Source: Hypomyces perniciosus | Taxonomy: Eukaryota > Ascomycota > Sordariomycetes > Hypocreales > Hypocreaceae | Reading direction: 5' to 3' | NCBI GenBank assembly: GCA_008477525.1 | Contig: SPDT01000009.1 | Location: 1,054,001 to 1,118,000 of the forward strand | DNA: 64,000 bases | Shown here: one piece after another, positions 11,610-22,003 of the stretch | How the letters are laid out: each line of letters opens with the position of its first letter | How positions within the stretch are numbered: position 1 is the stretch's first letter | Notes under the pieces: model-generated | Told to the model about the DNA's origin: nothing | Database searches by the model: none | What the model saw: only the letters and a program-made list of their open reading frames with translations | Made by a program: the position numbers and the translations under genes

Positions 11610-13604
11610 AGAACATATTTTTTATCTTCTAGTTTAAATCTATCAAGTATCTATAGTAAATAGCCTGTTCACATCTTCTCTCACAAACAGTCATTACCTC
11701 GAGATTCAATCCAGAGTCCTTTCGGCTCTTCCATATCTCACAAGCATCTTCTCGCACCTCCCTCCATTTGTCAACGATCACACCAAAGCCTGCCCCTTGT
11801 ACGTTTAATTTGGTCAGTGAAGGCTACTGGAAGGCAGAAACTCTTGGGGCGCGCTGTCTCATTCGGATGGAACACCCACGCAATGCCCCCTTGTGGAGGC
11901 ACTTCACAGCCGCTACGAAGAGCGTAAACATCGCTCTACCCCAAGGGTACTGCTTTCCAGGTAGTTTGGGGGATCAGGGTAGATTGGGGATCGAGATTAA
12001 GGTATATGTATAATGGAGCACGCGATTGAAGCTCGACCGGGTAATGACCCAAAAAGGCAGACTATTTGCAACACTTCGCTACTGATAGCACCTTTTGTTA
12101 TCGTGAACATCACTGAATTTCGGAGTGACGCCATTCTCATCTCTTCCAACTCGCTTGTGACACTCGAAATCACACAGCTTTCTGCATCCTATTCGAAGAA
12201 ATGATTGTTGAAAACCTACACTCCAGGAAGAAGATCAGGACACTGGTAAAAACAACAGGGTTTTTGACATACAACTGTGTGAAACACATCATACACTAAA
12301 TCCTGTCAAAATCTTCTCTAGTTATGGTGGATATAAGCTAGCCTAGTAGAGCCAATGTTATTTCATATAGTAGAAATCCATAAAATGTGATCACAGGACG
12401 ACACTTATTCTATATGTATATCTTCTAATACGTCATTGATCAAGGCACTCAAATACTCTCGTTCTCAGCCAAGGCGAGCACAAAAAGTCCAAAAGAAGCA
12501 CAATTTCGTCTGTTAAGGGGGGGGGGCATAATCATGCTCAAGTACAATTTTGCAAGTTATTTTGTGTGCTCTTGTGACCTCTTTTTCTTCATAATAGAAA
12601 AGTTTAGCAAGCGAGCTCGTTCTAGCATGAATTTGATGGCCCACAGCAAGATCTGACACTACACGTCCTTCTTCTTGCCATAGAACTTGCTGTTCACGAG
12701 ATTGATCGAAACAGAGATACCCTTCTCATTCTCTACGCTATTTCGAGGGTCAAAATAGCATAACAATAAATCGCAGCTTTCTTCTAGGCCATTGGTGGAA
12801 CTTCTTGCATTTTTTTTATCATAGCCCCAACACTTGGTAGCTTTTTTTTCGTAGCATATGGCCAATTTCCTGGGATGCCTAACCTGCAGTGTTTCATTCG
12901 GGACGAAGGTTGTGTCAACCGTAAAAGCAACATCACCTATGGCGGACACTTCTATAATTGTCTGGCAGCATGTCGACTAGTGGCTCGAGCCATGGAGAAG
13001 TAAGAATCTCCAAGGAGTGGACAGGCCTCTAGAAACCCCGACTTCGGTGCAGAGAGCCAAAAAAAAAGAACAAAATTGAACAGGAAAAGAAAGACGGATG
13101 TCGTCTATTGCTCAATTCGTGGCGATCGATGCCTTTTTGACGCCGTCGTTGAGAGGAATCCTTCACGTTCTGCCCCTGACATGCTATACTTTCTCTAGAA
13201 GCCTCATAATTAAAATAAATTCTGTTGTATTGAAAAAAAAACACGAGAGCTAACGACTGCCAAAGTCCGAAACCTCTCCAGCAAGCGGCGCTAAAAGTCT
13301 GGACAATTGAATCTTGAATGGGAGAAGGGTCAATCGTAGCGCTGTGACAATAGAACAAGTATGAATATAGTGGACGTCTTCATAGGAAGTGCTCTCCGCA
13401 TTATATATCAATCTATATTCCATGTTTAAGATGTACATCTTGGGTTCTCTAAATCTGTGCAAAACTAGTACTTCGTATTGACTTGGAACGAACTGTGTTT
13501 AGTACTGCTACTATGCTAATGCAATGACCAGACTCTGAGCTGAGAAATACGAAGCAACTTATCCTCGGCTTCGGTATTTTCGAATCAGACCTCCTTGCCG
13601 AATA
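11610..13604. other. 2-kb gene-poor region with one weak relic
   Basis: No intact gene. A 96-residue minus-strand frame (12659-12949) contains ETLQVRHPRKLAICY..CWGYD, which faintly resembles the nucleotide-binding N-terminus of Hsp70-like ATPases found in fungal accessory regions, but motif 1 (GIDFGTT) is degraded to TVDTT. I treat it as a possible relic only. A run of nine G lies near 12521. Confidence 0.25.
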
Positions 13605-14619
13605 TTAATTGACGGTAAACCTGCTTCGCTTCCGAAGCTTCTCGCCATAGAGGAACAGATACCAGAACCCAATGACGCCGAAGATGCTCAATCCGCCAAG
13701 CAAACTGCAGCCCTTTCCAACTCCCAAATTGGCGTAAAGAGGGCGTCCGAAAAGAATAGCTGCGGCTGCAAATGCGCTTCGCAGGGCATCGTTTGCTGCA
13801 AACAGGCTGGCGGAGTACTGTGTATAACTGCACGGCAGATAGATGAAGATTCCGAGACCAACGACGAAAGAACAGCCGCAGTAAACGACGATGCCGAGAG
13901 TAGGAACTGGCCATGGAACAGATGCGCGTGCGGCCCAGCCAAATAGGAACATGCCAATAGGAATCCCAAATACACCGACGAGACCCGGACGAAGGAACCT
14001 TTCCTGGACATCGAAGGTACCTAGCTGATCAAAGCTCTTCTGAGCGAACAATCGGTACCATGCGCAATACCATATAGTACCAATGGCGCAAGCAATGAGC
14101 ACGCAAAGGAACAGGGCTGATGTCTCACCAAGGTTCATACCGTACATCTTGGGATACACGAGCGGAAAGACCTCGAAGAACGAGTAGTAGATGCCGTATG
14201 TGAGTGCCGTCTAGAAAACAAGCGTCTTAGTGGAACTGTAACTTCATCAATGAAATGGGCTAACTAACATAGAAGTTCACAAACGCAATTGCCGGGTCTT
14301 TGATTGTGATTTCGAATGGCTTCACTAGCGCAAGCTGGATAAGCTGGCCTCGAGTCAGATGCTGGCCAGTCCGAGCTATTGATGAGACATATCCGGGGTT
14401 GTCAGTCTCATTTCGCAATCGTTGTGCTCTGTAGTGCAGTAATGTGGGCGCAGAAGTCTCGGGGAGGAAGACGAATAATAAGGCTAGGACAATAGCTGAG
14501 AGCCAGACCATTTCCCACATGGACCATCGCCAACTGTTTATTGTCAGATCTATTGCCGAATGATGAATTGGTAAATAAGACGTCAAAACTCACTTCTTGA
14601 CTGCCACACTGAAGACTGA
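13605..14619 (-). pseudogene. MFS drug/metabolite exporter, 5'-truncated
   Basis: C-terminal two thirds of a major facilitator superfamily transporter (DHA1-like). Exons: up to about 14594, then 14533-14269 and 14210-13605, with introns 14534-14593 and 14211-14268. The conserved NWRWSMWE motif after the central loop is followed by the ETSAP..LL.YRAQRLR cytoplasmic loop and then six hydrophobic helices. Reading upstream from NWRW, the frame hits TAA at about 14620-14622 and the sequence changes into an unrelated phosphorylase-domain relic, so the first six helices are missing. It may once have been the efflux pump of the terpenoid locus. As it stands it should not make a functional transporter. 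Confidence 0.75.
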
Positions 14620-14622
14620 TTA

Positions 14623-14835
14623 CATGACTGCACGCGGCAGCAGTTGTAGCTGCATATTGATGCGGCGTCATTCCTGTGGGAGTCTGCATAGTCAGAGATG
14701 CCACGAATAATGATGCAAGAGAACTCAGTCATCAGTCCTGCAGCCTCAAAACGCGATCTCCAAAAGCGATTAGTCCGTAATATATCTGGGGCCGCATCCA
14801 ATCGATCATTAGAGTAAACGTCCTGCTGAAAGTCC
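14623..14835 (-). pseudogene. Purine/uridine phosphorylase-domain (PNP_UDP) relic
   Basis: Fragment of the nucleoside phosphorylase domain that forms the N-terminus of many fungal NLR-like (NACHT/ankyrin) proteins. In one frame RPQIYYGLIAFGDRV matches the domain's P-x-I-H-Y-G-x-I-A-S-G motif. In a second frame follows FEAAGLM..IIRGISDYADSHRND, corresponding to the family's FEMEAAGLM and IRGICDYADSHKN motifs. In a third frame PHQYAATTAAACSHVIS matches the WQPYAAATAAAYAK helix. The two frame changes and a small internal deletion show it is dead. It abuts the truncated transporter directly, so the junction is a rearrangement point. Confidence 0.7.
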
Positions 14836-15118
14836 TATTAGGACATACTACCAGGTTTTCAAGGCGTGCTATGCCTGAAATTGATTATGTCAGGAATTTG
14901 TGGCCATGAGACTAGTGCTATCACGTTCTCGCCAGACGCTGATGCCTTTCCAGCTCAAACGTGCCTTAGCGACAAAGGCTAGGTACAGTAGACTATGGAG
15001 GAGAGGAACTCCACTTCAAGCCGAAATCCTCATACGCGCCCATCATGTTTTTCTCACCATCATCAAAGCCATCGACACTTACACATTTGCAATATTTACT
15101 TCATTTTTCTGCAATTCT

Positions 15119-15652
15119 ATGGCTGGTATGGCCGCGTCCACGCCGCTAACAGCGACATCGGAAGTATCCAGAAAACCTCAGCCGAGCCTAATCGTATCCG
15201 GTTTCGCCGCGACGGGCAAAACGACAGTCGCGCGTGTCGAGAGCGACTGTCAACCTCAGTAACGGATAACTCCACATCACGGCACATTCCTTTATTCCTA
15301 GCAAGCCTGTGAGAACCTGGATGGTGAGAACCTGGATGGTTAGCAATTTCATGTATTTAAGCAGCAGCTTTTCCCACCTAACTTGGGATCAGCAAGAGTG
15401 TCGAATTCTATCATTTTATGCATCTGCAAATGAGCCCTCATACTGTTGATCTGTGATTGATAGCGACTGAGCGAGCCAGAAGGCCGGCGCATCGTCGACC
15501 TCGACTCGAATCGCTTTTCTTTTATATCCGGTACAAACAACCAACGCAACCCGAACTTTGTGGAGGATTACATGAAGGCTATTGATGATGTAATTACGAA
15601 AGAGCCAAGCATTGTGCTGGTATCAGCGCACGAAGGGCCTTGCGCATAGGAG
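15119..15652 (+). pseudogene. P-loop ATPase/kinase-like gene split by a solo LTR
   Basis: The first piece starts near 15119 (MAGMAAS) and reaches a Walker A loop, G-F-A-A-T-G-K-T-T. It is then interrupted by a 215-bp LTR with a 5-bp target duplication. Beyond the LTR the frame continues as ERLSEPEGRRIVDLDSNRFSF..., an acidic strand like the VVDLDS motif of this small fungal P-loop family, and on to EPSIVLVSAHEG before a TAG at about 15648. The reading frames on the two sides do not match after removing the LTR and one duplication copy, so there is also a small indel. The substrate of the ancestral enzyme is unknown; adenylate-kinase-like phosphoryl transfer is a guess from the fold. Confidence 0.55.
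15248..15462. mobile_element. Solo LTR, 215 bp, TSD GCGAC
   Basis: Begins TGTCAACCTC and ends GTGATTGATA. It is flanked by the direct 5-bp duplication GCGAC (15243-15247 and 15463-15467). A second copy with exactly the same ends lies at 39879-40134. The 5-bp duplication and defined termini identify a solo LTR left by recombination of a retrotransposon. The 3' terminus is TA rather than CA. Confidence 0.82.
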
Positions 15653-15900
15653 GTGTATTACTGCAAGAAGGCGGCCGGGGCCATTATGTATCTTACTCAA
15701 CCCCTTCTTTTAGCATAGCTTTAATCAGGCTACGCTATGCCATAAACAGATGTGGCGTCATGACTGTATCTGTCGCAATGGAAGTGCCAATTCTGACTTG
15801 GTACAAACATATTTCCAACGGCGCTTAAATCTGATATTTACGTGTCATGTACCTAGAAATCATTCCTCTCAATGTAGGACGAAGATAGAAGCGTCGAGCT
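15653..15900. other. Short unassigned stretch
   Basis: About 250 bases between the P-loop pseudogene and the J-domain gene. No recognisable gene; contains the 3' flank of both. Confidence 0.4.
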
Positions 15901-16903
15901 TTAGTATATACAGTACTTATCCTTGCAGGCAGGGCAAGCTGACACATTGCACTTAGGGCAGTGAAAAGACCATTTTCTACGGGTCGCCCCGCAGAATACA
16001 CAGCTTGCGCTGCCGTTCTTCCTCGGCCAGCCGAACTGCGGATGAGCGCACCCGGGGGATTTTGAAGGCGCAAGTTGTGCTGGTTCAGCTTCTCGACGCT
16101 CTGCTGCCTCCCGCATCTTTGCCCAGTTATGACGGACGGCGTATTGCTTCTCCTCAATTAAAAAGGGCCTTCAGTCGCTCCCGCGCTGATTGTTCCTGCT
16201 CCATCCTGAATCTCCTTACCGATTGTTCCGACCTCTTTTGTGCTTCCATTTCTTTCTCTCTACGAAGCCTGTCATTCGCCGCCTGCTCTTGTTGCTCCCG
16301 GGCTCTTTGTGCAGCTTCCCGAGAACGCTCTTCAGCTTGTCTCGCTCTCTCCTCCCTCATCATCCCGAGCTCTACTCTCCGTACTCTGTCAGCTTCCGCT
16401 GCCTTCCTCTCTTGTTCGGCTTTTTCTCTTGTGGCACGCTGCTCCGCTTCCATCCTCCGTGCCCTCTCGGCCTCGGCTACTCTTCTTTGTCTAGCCTCCT
16501 CGTTGGCTCGTTTCTCCTCTTCATCCCTGCGCTGAGTTTCTTGTCGTTCCCGATATTGGGTCCATTGGTCTCGCAAGTCGAGATAAATTGCATCGTATAC
16601 CGAACGTTTTGCCTCATCGATCAGGCATTCGTACGCTTCTCGAATCTATGTCAAAGCCAAGTCAGCTAAGGCTCTTGGTTGGTTTATTACGATGAGCTCT
16701 AAGTTTCCACTCAAGAAAGGCTAACCTTGCGGAACTCCTGAGCGTCAATAGACTTGCCCGGCGCCTTTTTATCGGGGTGATGTCTCTTCGCTGATTCAAA
16801 AAAAAGCCAACTTGATGTCTCGATGGCTTGCTAGTTGTTGCAGTCCAAGGTCGGCATAATAATCTGGAATCTTAGGTTCCGGCGGTAAATCAAATGGATC
16901 CAT
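15901..16903 (-). pseudogene. J-domain, coiled-coil and zinc-ribbon protein with two +1 shifts
   Basis: Start at 16903. The N-terminus is a DnaJ J domain (DYYADLGL..., then K-R-H-H-P-D-K-K carrying the HPD tripeptide that stimulates Hsp70 ATPase). An 80-base intron (16646-16725) precedes the final J-domain helix (IREAYECLIDEAKRSVYD). Next comes a long Arg/Glu/Ala-rich coiled coil. The C-terminus is a cysteine module, C-A-H...C-x2-C-x10-C-x2-C-x4-C-x2-C, ending at 15901. The frame breaks twice, each time by one extra base in an A/T run: A8 at 16798-16805 just before HPD, and A5 at 16160-16164 between coiled coil and zinc module. One base fewer at each site gives a continuous protein. Either a young pseudogene or homopolymer errors in the assembly. 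Confidence 0.75.
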
Positions 16904-17482
16904 CCTTGTTCAGGTGGCGAGGCGAACATCATATTGCGGGTTAGGTAGGCACAAAGAGTGGGCCGATCTGAATTCTATGTGGTGCAAGGATACATTAACC
17001 TTGGTTTTCGTCGCATCGCCCACACGGTACAGCCACAATACGCCACAATACGCCGCAATACTGATACATGCAAGCGGGGGACAGAATAACGAGCACCACA
17101 AACGTTATTCTTTAATACTTCATAAAAGCAAGAATCATCCTATTGAACAGGCAGTGAAGGGGTGAGTATAAGCGGTCATTGTACTCCGTACTTCGTATGC
17201 CATACTGTCGGATACTGCTTTATGCAGGATGGGGCGTATGCCGAAACAGGGTGTACATAACGCAAAGATGACCCACCTGAAGAAAAGAGGCTGAAGGGAG
17301 AGAAGCTTCCTGATGAGAAGAACAGAACAGAAAACGAAGGACAATCAATACTACAATGACCCCATGATGCTGCAATTGCCACTCCCGTGTATCTAAAAAT
17401 TAAGAGTCTCATTCGTTCGAACGAGCTATCCGCGCAAGAGCACGAGAATACGAAGATGGCAACCGCAGCAACAACAAAGAGC
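16904..17482. other. Intergenic, promoter side of the J-domain gene
   Basis: About 580 bases without a supportable gene. A copy of the TACGGAGTA nonamer (as GTACTCCGTA) is at 17181-17190. Confidence 0.4.
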
Positions 17483-17709
17483 TGTTGGAAAACCCAGTTA
17501 CGTAGTCAGCTTGTTCACATCACGAAGATGGGGCGCCAGAATTCCACTCAATTGCTCCATGTCCTCTCCTCTTCATTGGATTCTCTTCCAGCCATTTTAT
17601 CATAGAAGCAGAACGCCGCGCGTTCTGTTTCACCTCACGTCAGATCACAGGTTCCCTTGCATACACATTTGTTGCTTATTCCAACAACTAGACCGACGTT
17701 ATCCGACAA
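17483..17709 (+). repeat. Dispersed repeat, LTR-like (copy A)
   Basis: Starts TGTTGGAAAAC; the inverted complement TTCCAACA lies at 17679-17686, which suggests an LTR of about 204 bp, followed by 23 further bases shared with copy B at 26327-26564. Both copies begin at the same base and diverge after CCGACAA. No matching 5-bp duplication is present, so these may be 5' LTR plus leader remnants rather than clean solo LTRs. Confidence 0.65.
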
Positions 17710-17787
17710 TAGAAGACTCAGCCTTATATCAGTTTGAGTCACTATAGTGATAAAAGTACAAAGCTGTCTTTCTCACTACCTAGATAT

Positions 17788-18703
17788 CAACTCTCCCCTG
17801 TAAAAATTCTTCCACACTAGCAGCTGTTATGGTTTATTAGTGTTCCGGGGTAATCTTGCAGGACTATTAGCCTGTCTCTCTGCTAGGGCTTACCGGGTCC
17901 TAACAGCGCATACAGAGGAAGGAATTCAGAAAGCTTCACCTTCCTCGAGAGCTGGCCTTCTAACCCGTGCAGCTCTGCTGCTTTTACGTTGCCTCGTGAG
18001 AGGCACCTTTAACACTCTGCCTCATCGTCTTGCGAGCTCTCGGCCTGCCCGAACCACTTGCTAGACCTTATGGAGGGCTCAGCAGCCAACACTGAGGTTT
18101 TTTATCCTGGTGCCTGAATCCTGAGGCCCTAGGCCTCAAATCATTTCCTTTGTCCAGCGAAACGTAGTGAACGGCTATAAGTGTGACGATCCGGGTTGGT
18201 TCTCAAGGGATAAACCGAGGTTCGTGGGTTTATGTTGACAGAGAGGTCAGGGATGAACACTGAGCAGGGTAACGTAGTCACGATTCTGTAGAACAGGTGG
18301 TTCTGGTGAATGCAATTTGTTAACGACTGTCTAAGTAACTATACTAACGATCGTGACTTATCCAGTCTTATATACAAGAATGATACTCTTGGATCGCCTT
18401 GGATCATATTGGCTACGGATCACATCTGGATCGCAAAGTGATCCTGACGATCCTGGTGATCCAGCGCTCCTAGTGAGCCTGGTGATCCATACGTTGATTG
18501 GTTCATCGGACCGAGGTGATTTCCGGGGTACGTACCGCTCAAGGCGTACTTGAGTGTCGGGTCGTGACAATAAGGTCAACATCTCCGGCTATTTTCTGGC
18601 AGCTTGTTGGCCAGCTAGGCCGGTCTTGAACTGACAGGACTACGTGGAGGTGGCCCCATATCTCATCCATGGATATGATAAAGACCTTGGCCTACTTCTG
18701 GCG
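17788..18703 (+). mobile_element. SINE-like retroposon, copy 1, with a nested solo LTR
   Basis: Homologous over its length to the 822-bp retroposon at 54969-55790 (same start CAACTCTCCCCTGTAAAAATTC, same internal GGCCTAGGCCT-like and GCGAAACGTAG blocks, same GATAAAGACCTTGG near the 3' end). It is interrupted by a 388-bp solo LTR at 18182-18569. It holds one hairpin GCCTC-GTGA-GAGGC (17991-18004) where copy 2 has nine. I find no poly-A-type tail or target duplication at its 3' side, so the end is approximate. Confidence 0.65.
18182..18569. mobile_element. Solo LTR, 388 bp, TSD ATAAG
   Basis: Begins TGTGACGATCC and ends GGGTCGTGACA, nearly perfect inverted termini. It is flanked by the duplication ATAAG at 18177-18181 and 18570-18574. 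The related retroposon at 55.6 kb has the uninterrupted sequence (GGCTATAAGGTCAAC), which is the empty site and proves the insertion. The TGTNACGA..CC termini resemble Ty3/Gypsy LTRs. Confidence 0.88.
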
Positions 18704-18893
18704 TCTTATAGCGCTGGCCGATAAGGATGATTGAAAAGACTTATTGAGTTGATTGGGCGGAAAATTTATCTTAGCAATATATTTGAACAACAGCCCCAGG
18801 CAGCCATCTAGTCACTTATCTTCTCCCAGTGGTATCTATATAGACCTCGGTTTCTACAAAATTAATCCATCCAAGATCACCAATCGTTTAGCA

Positions 18894-19967
18894 ATGGCAA
18901 GCGAAAAAATGGTCGAAATTGGACCGGCAAGTCCCCAAGGAGCGAGCCCGCTCATGCGAATTCCACAAGAGGTACGCAATAATATTTATTCTCATCTCTT
19001 TCGCTCAACCCGTTTTATCTCTGGTGAGGGATACATCGAGGATTGCTCTCACATCAAGCGTGCAACCTCAGCGCCTCATGGACTCGCAATGTTATACAGT
19101 TGCCGGCAGGCCTACTTGGAAATTGACCAAAGCTGGATAAGCCAAGTCATGTTTTGCTTCGAAAGCCTGGAAGCCATACTCGACAAATTCGCCAACATCC
19201 CTCTCGCAAAACGCTCACTGATCCGCCACGTTCGCGTTATCAGTGATGATATGGTGCTGGAAGGGCCGCATTTTAGAGGCTTTCCCCTCAAGATCAATCA
19301 AGTTCTGAGCTTTCTTCCAGGACTAAAGCTTGACAGATTGATCGTCATCGGCACTGAAGAGGCCTTGTACCTCTACGATCTTCTCGAGTCTATGGTTAAG
19401 TCTGGTGACGGGTGGAAGGAGCTATACTTTTTGTCCGCCACCTCATATTTGCTCGGCTTCTCGTGTGATCCGGATGATTTATGGTGCAGGTCGTTGGGGC
19501 GAGTCACGCAGCCTGCTGGCTGGCAAAGAAATCTAGAGAGCCGTGATGGTTCTGACTCGGGCGCTTCGGTTACCATCTACCGATCCCCTGATGAGAATCT
19601 GCACCGGCAGATGTCGATAACGAACTTGACAGCCTGGCCTGGGTTCACGCAAACACTATCTGCCGGCCAGAGCGAAGACGATTACCTCGAGGTGGAGTGC
19701 CGCAAACTCTGCGCTTGGGGTGAAAGTCTCAAGGAAATGTTGGTAGTTGTAAAGCGCGGCAGAGGTGCTGATTACGAGACAAAGCAAAGTCTTGCCTTTA
19801 CCAAAGGCGACCTGCGTGATTGGTTCCAAGGGATGAGCTGGAATGATACAAAGAGAACATACCGCGGATGGACAGAGATTGATGATGGTACGCCAATTGT
19901 TGTGGATGACTACATTAATGTAGATGACTATAAGTGGCCAAGGCAAAGTAGGAATGATTTGTATTAG
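18894..19967 (+). CDS. F-box-like / DUF7730-type protein, about 357 aa
   Basis: Single-exon gene. The frame opens at 18753, but the ATG at 18894 (CAATGGCAAGC) is the likelier start because the preceding 47 residues are low-complexity and unlike the family. Residues 20-45 read LMRIPQEVRNNIYSHLFRSTRFI, the F-box-like helix pair (LxxLPxEIRxxIYxxLF) seen in a large, rapidly expanding fungal family of unknown substrates. The rest is a mixed alpha/beta region with no recognised domain and an acidic, tryptophan-containing C-terminus. These proteins are often assumed to recruit substrates to SCF ubiquitin ligases; that is family knowledge, not shown here. The upstream retroposon ends about 190 bases before the start. 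Intact, with no stops. Confidence 0.7.
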   Translation: MASEKMVEIGPASPQGASPLMRIPQEVRNNIYSHLFRSTRFISGEGYIEDCSHIKRATSAPHGLAMLYSCRQAYLEIDQSWISQVMFCFESLEAILDKFANIPLAKRSLIRHVRVISDDMVLEGPHFRGFPLKINQVLSFLPGLKLDRLIVIGTEEALYLYDLLESMVKSGDGWKELYFLSATSYLLGFSCDPDDLWCRSLGRVTQPAGWQRNLESRDGSDSGASVTIYRSPDENLHRQMSITNLTAWPGFTQTLSAGQSEDDYLEVECRKLCAWGESLKEMLVVVKRGRGADYETKQSLAFTKGDLRDWFQGMSWNDTKRTYRGWTEIDDGTPIVVDDYINVDDYKWPRQSRNDLY

Positions 19968-20486
19968 CGATGAACTTCCCAAAGACATATCGGGCCATAG
20001 ATATAAACAGACGCAAGGAAGACACACCGAATTGTTCATACTCTGGTTCCTAATAACCCACACGAGCCTGGTTGGCTCCACAAGTAATACTATACAGTTA
20101 CTAATTGACTTCTAGCTGCGGCAAATGGATTTGTATGATGTGATTCAGGCGGAGCATAGGGAATTATTATTGCTGAATTGTTAGATGATGGATCATCATT
20201 TATGGCTACATCGCCATATTAATGACGATGTATAGTCACAGCAAATGTCCCGCGATACCAATAAACAATTTAAATATTGCTTTAGTGTTCCAAGAAGGGT
20301 TTATTACCTGCCCTTTGTTCTTATTTTCCCTTGCCATTGCCCCGAATTGCCACTGTCATCAATTAAATTATTATATTATACGTGACTATTCCTAACACGA
20401 CGAAATGCAACTCACTGTGAGCGCGGGTTACTCCTGGCAGTCGCGGTAACATTTATTACCTATTCAGCGCGGCCAATGTAGACCAC
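19968..20486. other. Intergenic gap
   Basis: About 520 bases between the F-box-like gene and the end of the RBR gene, which lie tail to tail. Nothing recognised. Confidence 0.4.
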
Positions 20487-21902
20487 TCATGGCGGCAGAT
20501 TCTGCGACCATGAGCAAGAGATCTTGTTATAACGCTTTGTAAAACCCCTAATTGAGCCACCAGCTGCGGAGTTATAACGGTTAAATCGGCATTGGCGACA
20601 TGCCAGAATCCGACAGGTACCGCACTCATAAATGAGGTCAGGTAAGAGCTGATGGCACTTTTCGCATCGAAAGTCACCGGCGCGGGATCTCCACGATTCA
20701 TGCGCACATTGGTGGTTGTTGACTAGATTTTGCCTTTCCCAGTCGATCAAGTTGGCTCGTCTGGCCTGGTACAACTCTTGCCCACCAGCATACCTGTCAA
20801 CAATGACATTGGCTCTGTTGACTAGTCGGTCCTCATCCCACTGCACTCCACAAACATAACAAAACTGAGCGCCACAGCGACACGCTACATCATATTAGAA
20901 GGAGGCGGTAATTGTATGTACATGTATGCACATAGAGCTTATAACTTACTTGTGTGGTTGCACCCAGTATTCAGCTCCACCACGCTGCGGCAAGAGTGGC
21001 ATCGCTGCCAGCCGTTCTCGGTTGCAACATAGAGTAGTTCCTGCGTTGCCACATCTTGAGGACAAACATCCTCATGAGACGCACATTTGCAAATGACGCA
21101 GGTTTTACTCTGACATCGAACACATGTGGCTGTATCTCCTTGGATGAATTGCGGTGGGACGAATGTAGAGCACGTGGACCTATAACAGTACGTTCTGTTT
21201 GATGTTTCACGCTCGAGTTTCTTCGCCCGGTATTTCCCAACCAGAATTTGGTGGAGAAATATCTGATTCAAGCCGAGGGTGATAGGCTGACCGCAACAGC
21301 GAGGAGCAAACAGGGACTCGTCGCTTATAGAAGCGTCGAATAGCTTTGCTATACATCCGCGGCAGTTCTCATGTGAGCAGGGGCATCGCATAGCATCAAC
21401 GAATGAAACGTTTTCGCGGCAAGCTGTGCAGCTTCGGTATTGACTTGATGATACCGCGGTCACTGTGTCAGCACGTCTCGCTGCCTGGGATAAGGATTCT
21501 GCAGCCTCAAAAGTTTCATTTTCGTCCACATATAGTGCTACAAGTTTGCTTAACAGCTCGTCGTCGATCGCCGGCTCAGAAGCAGAGCTGCTTGGAGCGC
21601 CACTCGGAGTGTCCCAATTCAAGGCTAGCTCCCAGTCGTGTATGGCCTGCTGTTCAACACCATTGAGCTCGATGATCGCGTCGCCATCTAGCATGACAGC
21701 ACAAGCGATGCTTTGGCACATATCTCGGTCAAAGTGAAATCGAGCGAGCGATTCAAGCTCAGATTTGTAAAGATTGGCGGCGAGCTCAGTGTCAAGCCCT
21801 TCACCTTCATTATATTTTTTCTTTCAAGATGTTTTCGGCTTCCTGGATTTGTATTTCGAGCACAAGCTTGAGGCTCGCGGCGTCGAGGTCGTAGTTGGCC
21901 AT
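20487..21902 (-). pseudogene. RBR-type E3 ubiquitin ligase with one +1 shift near its start
   Basis: RING-between-RING ligase, which takes ubiquitin from an E2 onto its own RING2 cysteine before transfer. Order: RING1 (C-T-A-C...C-R-G-C...PRCCGQPI), IBR (TYCYRSTC...C-V-R-C...C-V-I-C..H), then RING2 (CHSC...GCNHTTCRCGAQFCYVCG), where the Cys after HTT is the expected catalytic residue. A 65-base intron (20885-20949) splits RING2 at exactly the position that restores CNHTTCRCG. The C-terminus carries an extra zinc module, C-A-H...C-x2-C-x10-C-x2-C-x4-C-x2-C. From the start at 21902 (MANYDLDAASLKL...) the frame breaks at a T6 run, 21815-21820; one base fewer joins it to the main ORF. Initiation at an internal Met is possible, so it could still be functional. 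Confidence 0.78.
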
Positions 21903-22003
21903 CCTAGAAATGTAGGAAAGCAGTACATGTACAAAGAGCACAGATTTATTAAGAGTCAGACGAAGGAGTGAACGGGAGGGCGAACAACTATGTGGTGGGG
22001 TTA

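Noticed and set aside
12659..12949. Intact Hsp70-like gene
   Set aside because: Only a faint resemblance in one 96-residue frame and the first phosphate motif is degraded.
14900..15118. N-terminal extension of the P-loop gene
   Set aside because: Arg/Ser-rich sequence with no domain; the family motif starts shortly after the Met at 15119.
16005..16669. Serine/leucine-rich plus-strand ORFs
   Set aside because: Antisense shadow of the Arg/Glu/Ala coiled coil of the J-domain gene.
17483..17709. Clean solo LTR with target duplication
   Set aside because: Ends TGTTGG/CCAACA are good, but flanks AGAGC and ACTAG do not match and 23 bases beyond the supposed end are shared with copy B.
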